64,000 nt of DNA from Calliopum simillimum (Eukaryota; Arthropoda; Insecta; Diptera; Lauxaniidae): assembly GCA_951812925.1 (NCBI GenBank), contig OX638371.1:111933124-111997123 (forward strand), written 5' to 3'. The position numbers and the translations under genes are program-made. The notes under the pieces were generated by a model. That model saw only the letters and a program-made list of their open reading frames with translations. It searched no databases and had not been told where the DNA came from. Below are positions 57,495 through 64,000 of the stretch, one piece after another (within the stretch, counting starts at the first letter, position 1; the number at the start of each line of letters is the position of its first letter).

Positions 57495-58920
57495 TATAAA
57501 GATTATAATATTGAGATATTAAGAAAAGTGGGGAATGTTGTGGTGCATTCACATGGGTTACGTTCAAAAATTGAGGAACTTTCTTATCCTTCCAATGTGT
57601 AAGAAGAAAAATTCACCCAGGACAAGACGCTTTGTTAATCGATTTTGATATTTTAATATGGATTTTTTTAATATTTTCTGTACTAAGTCTCATCATTAAG
57701 AACTGGTAATTTTCCTATAGAACTTATATTGGTTCATCATTGATCTAAAATTTAAACAACAACTACAACAACTAAATAAGCAAATACGCCTATTATATAT
57801 CGAACACAAACGAAATAAAAACAAAGCCAACAAAACCACAAGAGAAAAAAAAAATACTTGTATTTACTATATGACGCAAGTGCCTTTTTTATGATATTTT
57901 TATGAAGCAGGGTGTTCAAGACTTAACCAACGTATTAAGCAGTTAACTAACTAACCGTCAGCTTGTCTGCTGGTTATGTTATTTAGCAACCTGTTGAATT
58001 TACGCGCTTAATTTAAAAAAAAAAAACAGAAATAAATAAACAAGCTGGGGCTGCTGCTTAAAATGCAAAAAATACAAAAACAAAAAACTTCAGAAAAATC
58101 ATGGGACATAATTTTTTATAAAATCAAAATAAAAGTTTTAAGTTATTTGTGCCCACAAGTGACAAAAATCCACACATTTCTGTATTGAACTTAAACTTCT
58201 ATCTATCTTATGGTACGCATATTAACGTATCTATACAGAATTAATAACAAATTGGGCCATTGCCCAAGGGGGGTTCACTCATTTGTCTCAAAGATTATAC
58301 ACATAACTCTAATGTGGAAAATTACTTAATTATTTAAATATTCATAGATTAACAATATTTTATTCCTATATTATGGAGTATATATAATTAAAATTGTTAT
58401 TTAGTATTACTATAATATGAAGAGAATTAATGAAGTTCTGTGTTTCATCGTAGATTTTTCCCAAGAAACTATAAATCATTCCATAGTCATGTAACAGGCG
58501 CAATTCAGTGAAATGATTAATGTTCATGTTCTTGTAAAAGTTCCTTAGAGAAAACATTATTTTCAGTTTAAGTACCTAAGTATAACAAACGTCTAAGGAG
58601 GTAAAGAACTGCTCAGTCTTATTGTCAATTCAAAGTATACTTAGTAACCGAAATTCAAAATGTCACCAAAACAAGTAAAAAGATCTACATTGTCAACAAG
58701 CTAAAAATATCAAGGTGTTCCGTCTGTAGAACTATCAACGACAGTGAGATGTTAGATCTCTTGAGAAAAATACAAGAAGAGGAATGCTTTGAATGACAAT
58801 GTGCAGCTCAATAGGAGAAAAACGGCGATAGAAATTAGTTTAGAACCGCCCGGAATTTGTATTTTTGACAAAAGTAAAATTAAATCTAAGAGTTCATGAT
58901 TGTGTTGCAATAATATGTAC
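57495..58920. other. Non-coding stretch
   Basis: It is very AT-rich with CAA and A-rich patches. No gene or clear element is seen. Confidence 0.45.
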
Positions 58921-59066
58921 ATATCTGTGGACTTTTGACAAAACGACCTAAGTCGAGATAAGACAATTCTCTATTCTATTGGTATAATCGCCATGTCTCT
59001 ATGATTTCTTCTTACAGAGATATAGGGGTGTCCCATAGTTCACGCAAGATTTGAACTTAGCGCCAT
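58921..59066 (+). mobile_element. Truncated copy of the 380-bp TIR element
   Basis: ATATCTGTGGACTTTTGACA to GAACTTAGCGCCAT follows the left half of 28459-28838 with scattered differences, then similarity stops. The right terminus is missing. Confidence 0.7.
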
Positions 59067-59384
59067 ATATTATGTCGGAAACGAAATTGAAAAATTAGTA
59101 CACAGTCTAGTCAGATTTGCAAAAGCTTCTTTACTCAGTCCATGGACGTACATAGCCAGCATTTTGATCTGGGGGGGGTTCTTATAAAAATTATAATACT
59201 GATCTGTTTAATTGAGGCTTCCTCCATTTTGTTTTATATTTTTATTTTTTTTCATCACAATTACTATTTTTGACGGAAAAATAGAAATTTTTCAATAAAA
59301 AAAAAAACAAATTTTTGGTAGTTTTCTACATAACTTAACAGTAAAACATAATGTAAAATAATAAAATAATGTAATACATAATGT

Positions 59385-59486
59385 GGGTTATAGTCAATAA
59401 ATATTCCCGAATTTTTCTCAGACTGCAATGGAGAATGCACGACAGTCTGAGAAAAATTCCTCAGAAATATTTATTTACGATAACCC
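59385..59486. mobile_element. Small hairpin MITE, copy 2 (102 bp)
   Basis: GGGTTAT at the left and ATAACCC at the right enclose arms with AATAAATATT and TTTTTCTCAGACTG that pair across a CAATGGAGAATGCACGA loop. The core matches 18395-18487. Confidence 0.65.
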
Positions 59487-60792
59487 CTACTGAAATTTAA
59501 AGGTAAAAGCGATATTAGAAATGTGACATTTTGAATGAATGCAGATGAGAATTGTTGGGTGAAAAAATATACGTATAAGACAAACTTTAACAAAAAAAAT
59601 TATTATTTTTGGGTTAAAAATTAAAATTTTTATATGAAATCATAATTTCTCGGAACAAAAGCATATATAAATGACAACGTCTTAAGGAGAATTAAAGACA
59701 TCACCATATAAGTTGGAGAAGTTTTGTGAAGACCAAAGGCTACGGGAGGAGATGAAGGAAACATGAGTGGCTTTTCTTATGAGGTAAGTTCTATGATAGC
59801 TCATACCATACAAAAATCAAAGCGGTCGATCAAATTGTACATTGTTTTAATTTTAACAAAATTATAAAATTATTTGAAAAAATTCCCCGAGTCACCTACA
59901 TACATTGATTTGTTGAATTGAGTTCCTTACCGCATTATATCACCTTCAGCAACATTGCTACCTGTAATCCGAATTTATAAATTTATTTTTCTTTTTCGAT
60001 TTTGCTTTTATTTTTTTTAATGCAAATTCATTTTGAAAAGGATGCTGTTTGACCAAAAGGTTTTTTGTTTTTTGTGAATGAATGTCAGACAACCGAACCA
60101 AAATAAGGAAAAGAATTGTCGTTGCCAAAAAATATAAAAATGCAAATTAAGTCAATGAAAACAACAAACACAAAGAATGTTTCACAGCAGCATGGCGGCG
60201 TAATTCCAGTAGCCGCATTAAAACTGTACCCGGACGATATCATGGAAATGTTATCGAATTAATTAAAAATATTTTATTTCAGTGTCATGTTGAATTCAAT
60301 TCGAACTGATTTGGTGTGGCGCCATAGCGACAAACACGCAAACTGATCATTGCTGATGACTTGAGAACAATTAAAGATGTTTGGGTGAAAGTTTTCTAAA
60401 GGCGAGATTTGAGAAATTAAAATTGCTGTGATATGCGTACTGAATTTGTTAGAAGATCAGTATTAAATTTTACAATCTGCAACTTTTACACATAAAATTG
60501 CATTCAATACTTTTATGTAACATAGGGTGATCGATCGCTCCTGATTTTGCGGGACAGTTGGGCTTTCGCGCTCGTGTCCCGGTTTCAAAACAGTACTGGA
60601 AATGTCTCGTATGCTTAGAAATATTTCGGAAATGTCCCGGATTTATGTTGAACTCATACTGTATTATGTATTTTTTTATTTTATTTTACAACAATTTGAG
60701 TTTAACATTAACATTTCGTTCCTCATCTTCATTAATCACATAATAAATTGTTCTCAAATCATTTGATCATCAAATCATCAAAAAATTTGTGA
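59487..60792. other. Non-coding stretch with GTCCCGG phrases at its right edge
   Basis: No gene is seen. GGGACAG at 60551, then GTCCCGG (60576, 60635), lie left of the minisatellite, and TGTCCCGGATTGGG at 61383 lies right of it. They may be ends of an old element into which the minisatellite is set, but the pairing is weak. Confidence 0.35.
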
Positions 60793-61336
60793 CAGATCAT
60801 AGCACATAGATTATGAATCAAAATCTATGAATGACATATCACAGAACATGGATTATGGACCATTGACCATAGCCCAAAGACTTAAGAGCATAAAGAACTG
60901 ATCATAGACCATAGATTATGGATCATAGACCATTAAAAGTGGATCATAAAACATAAGTAGATTATGGAACATAGACCATAAAGAACAGATCATAGAATAT
61001 AGATTATGAACCGTAGACCATAAAGGACAAATCATAGCGCTCATATTTTGGACCATAAAGGACAGATCATAGCCCATAGATTACGGACTATAGACCATAA
61101 TGGATGGATTATAGCCCATAGATTGTGGACTATAGACCATAAAGGACAGACTATAGCCCATAGATTAAAGAAATTAAAGTACAGATAATAGCCCATAGAT
61201 TTTGGACTATAGACCATAGAATAAAGACCACAAAGAACAGATCATGACCCATAGTTTATGAAATATAGACCAAAGGAGTCGAATCATAGCCCAAAGATTA
61301 CGGACCATAAAAGACAAGTTATAGAACAAAGATTAT
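60793..61336 (+). repeat. Degenerate minisatellite, unit ~42 bp
   Basis: Units follow the pattern GATCATAGCCCATAGATTA, then TGGACCATAGACCATAAAGG, then ACA, repeated about a dozen times with many substitutions and partial units. The divergence among units points to an old array. There is no coding frame through it. Confidence 0.85.
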
Positions 61337-63914
61337 TGACCATTACTTTTGACCCAGCTGAATAAAATAAATTTTTTTTTCCTGTCCCGGATTGGGCCAT
61401 AAAGAAAATACTCAACCTAATGTAATATGCATTCTTAACCAACACTTTTACTACTGTAATTTCCTACAGCCAAGACAATTCCCTCCTTTACTCTGACCAT
61501 GCTGACACAATGATCACACAACAAACATCGCACGATCAGTGGCCTCCTCGGGTGCAACACTTAAACATTTTAATTCAATTTGATGTCATTTTGATGTCCC
61601 TGCAACATTGGAGCCTAATGAGTTTTTGTCGTTCGCTGTGAAATTTGATTAGCGTAGCAACCACCAACCGACCGCCACGCTGATCGTGTTCAACGCGCCG
61701 CAAGATCACCAACAAACAGCAGCAGCAGCAGCAGCATCCGAGCATCCGTTTGTAGTCATTCGCACTCATTAGCATAAATTCGCCACTTTTGTTTATTCTA
61801 CTGATCAGTTGGCGATCGGTGCCGAATCCAAGCGGGAATGATCAGCGGGATACGCTGTTAAATTGTTGACGGTTTTTTGTTGTTGTTGTTGCTACTGTGA
61901 GTTCGCGCGAGGATCAACAACAACAGCAACTGGATGGCTGTACAACTTGTGCGGCAAAATGTCTTAAATGTTTCGCGCCAAATCTTTCGTTTCTTTGTCT
62001 CGTATTTTACGATGTTGCTGCTCGCATGTGTATCGTAATTTTTCAAGGTTCAGGCGCAGTGGTGGTGGGGTCAGCGACAGTTGTGGCACTACAAGTTAAT
62101 TAAGCCGAATTTGCATGTTGTTGGCAACCCACACTTCCGCTGTGCAGCAAAAAGTGCTAAAGTGTTGTCACCGCCGTGCATTTCGGTAGCAATCTTTCGA
62201 CAGCAACAAAGAAGTTGTACGTGTTCCAAATGTCTTTTCTTGTTCCGAATTTGCTTGGTTTTTTATTGTTACCTTTTTTTGTGCTGTTCATCGATCATGT
62301 GGCATTAATCCGCAACAACACGCCTACCGAAAATCGGAATCGTGCTTCAAGAATGGGGTTATGTATTTTATTGTCACTTTAAGGTTTAATTTTCCAAATG
62401 TTTTTTGCTAAGTTTTATGATTGATAGCAATAATAGTGACAACAATAGCAACAACATCCTGAGTCCGCACAAAAAATTATTAAAAGTTGCGATTTTTTTT
62501 TCCTTTTTTGAATGTCCTGACGTTGGTCATGACACTCACTCACTCTGAGGGTTGTTTATTTATTTTGTTAGACCTCATTAGGAACATATGTCAGGTAGCG
62601 AACACACAATACGAGTAGTTCATGTAGAAGTGCAGTTTACGATGTATGCGCGTTCGGGTTAATTTGCTCACATTAAGGATTAAAAGTGTGAAAACCACAT
62701 ATGGTGTTGTTTTTTTTTGGGTTTTTTTTAACATTTTGTTAGAACGATGTAAAGGCTTAAGAAAGTTAAGATTTTTTATGTAAATATATATGTTATTGCT
62801 TATATTGAGCGATTTTCTATTGTTTTTAAGTTCGAAACTATTCAAGGCTATTTAGTACTTTTCAGTTCTGTTTTGAGTGTAGACAAAGTGACTCAATTTT
62901 GAGCAGGAAAATCTTATAAACTACTTTATTCTGTACATCTCCAAAGCAGCCTGTCAATAAACCTTCAAACACAATTATGAATTTGTTTACATTAAGTAAT
63001 CGTACGCATACGCAGCGGGAGTTTGAGAATTTTTTGTGTTACATAAAAAATCTTCTGGTTCAAAACATCTTTCTGAGAGAATGCGTTAAAGTAAACTCTT
63101 AATCTCACACAGGTCGTCACAATGTTAAGCCGCAAATTTAGATCAGTGATCAATCAGCTCGTCAAGAACTAGAAAACTCCACAGGAGGTGTTCAAAAGAT
63201 ATGCACACGCCTAAGATAATGACGAAGGTTGTAAGGATTATTTTTGCTCAAAGATGGATGTGTTAATTACTGTGTGGCCTTCTGTCAAGAAAAGAAAAAA
63301 CAGTAGCCAACTAAATGAATTGGATTAAGTATTAAATGGTCCAACAGCAAGACAGGACAAAATTAGGATGCCTTTCTTATGAAAGACGAATGCAATCTGT
63401 AGAACTAGTACTTTTTTTTTCTGAAAAGTACTTACTTTATCCTTTTTAGGTAAAATTTATTTCAATGCATACTCGTATGTTTTGAGTGCATGGTAAATTC
63501 ATTATTCTACTTAAATACATTGCTCAAGCCAATCGAGCTTTTATTTGAATCAGATCTTGAAATAAACTTTCTCAAAAGTTCCTTTTAATGCTAAGTTAGA
63601 CTTTAAACTTTTAAATCTTTTAAATAAAAGTTGAAGAAAAATTTTAAAATTTTTCTTGACTTAAACTTCAAGATATTTAAAAACAAACTTTTTAACCAAA
63701 AAAAAAAACTTTACTTGTTGCTCAAAAATACAATCAAATTTATGGTACCCCCAGGAGACATGGCATCCCAGGTAATATGGCACCCCAGATTATATAGCAT
63801 CCCTTTCAATTTCAATACTTGCAGCTTTCCTTGCATTCAAATATGTCCACAGTTTAATAGTTCCTTTAACTGCAGTTGCCATAATCAACTAATTAAATAT
63901 TCAATGAAGTAATG
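61337..63914. other. Non-coding stretch, partly GC-richer
   Basis: 61.45-62.4 kb is less AT-rich than the rest, with CAG and TTG runs (61718-61736, 61877-61892) and short frames on both strands without motifs. It could hold regulatory DNA or an untranslated exon, but nothing proves it. At 63742-63805 a short phrase like ATGGCACCCCAG recurs three times. Confidence 0.35.
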
Positions 63915-64000
63915 CAAGGCTGTCAGCGTAGAGCAAAAGGGAGCCAATTTTGGCTCGACCAACAACATCAATATTTCTGTACAACAATCACAGAAATAAT
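63915..64000. mobile_element. Second hAT-type MITE copy, cut by the window end
   Basis: CAAGGCTGTCAGCGTAGAGC and the following sequence, including GGCTCGACCAACAACATCAA and ACAACAATCACAGAAATAAT, match the minus strand of 32946 inwards over the whole visible length with few differences. The rest lies outside the window. Confidence 0.8.

Overview
The window looks like a piece of a dipteran fly genome, probably a higher fly (Schizophora); I cannot place it further. It is strongly AT-rich, scattered with short CAA/TTG (opa-like) runs, A/T homopolymers and CA microsatellites, and packed with decayed and fresh insect-type transposable elements. I recognise no host protein-coding exon, rRNA or ordinary tRNA gene, so it is either a large intron or an intergenic stretch. 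The only long, protein-like reading frames belong to retrotransposons.

Left part (1-13.1 kb): two 5'-truncated Jockey-type non-LTR retrotransposon remnants on the minus strand (about 765-1390 and 2040-3790) separated by a foldback MITE; an old 'GTGGGCGTGGC' interspersed repeat (about 3830-4905); a 13-bp-flanked insertion (7495-7951) that carries both tRNA-like pol III boxes and a hammerhead ribozyme motif; a 0.9-kb TA-flanked inverted-repeat element (8516-9414); a piggyBac-type MITE (9698-9824); and a degenerate tandem array (about 9945-10545).

Middle (13.1-33.4 kb): a degenerate repeat leading into an 18-bp satellite with higher-order structure (13.95-15.32 kb); a small hairpin MITE (18395-18487, second copy at 59385-59486); two copies of one long-armed foldback family (22229-23226 and about 27325-27945); an unrelated foldback (29870-30701); several terminal-inverted-repeat elements, including a hAT-type MITE with a perfect 8-bp target duplication (32346-32946); and a (GAAAA)n array.

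Centre (33664-39897): a complete, apparently very young Ty3/gypsy (errantivirus-like) LTR retrotransposon. It has 374-bp LTRs with no difference that I could see, a TACA target duplication, a tRNA-Lys-like primer site, an intact gag, a canonical TTTTTTA -1 frameshift site, an intact protease/RT/RNase H/integrase frame, no intact env, and a polypurine tract.

Right part (39.9-64 kb): a palindromic MITE, a ~0.9-kb (TTGAAAA)n array that turns into (TTGAA)n and then (CTGAA)n, one terminus of a possible Tc1-like element, a pure ~600-bp (CATTAC)n array, three copies of an element ending in a 'gtagggtataa' motif, a tRNA-like SINE candidate, a ~42-bp minisatellite, and the start of a second hAT-type MITE copy cut by the window edge.

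Nothing here forms a host pathway. The window is a record of successive transposition and repeat expansion. The items I rank highest are the hammerhead/tRNA-like element, the intact env-less gypsy element and the foldback families.
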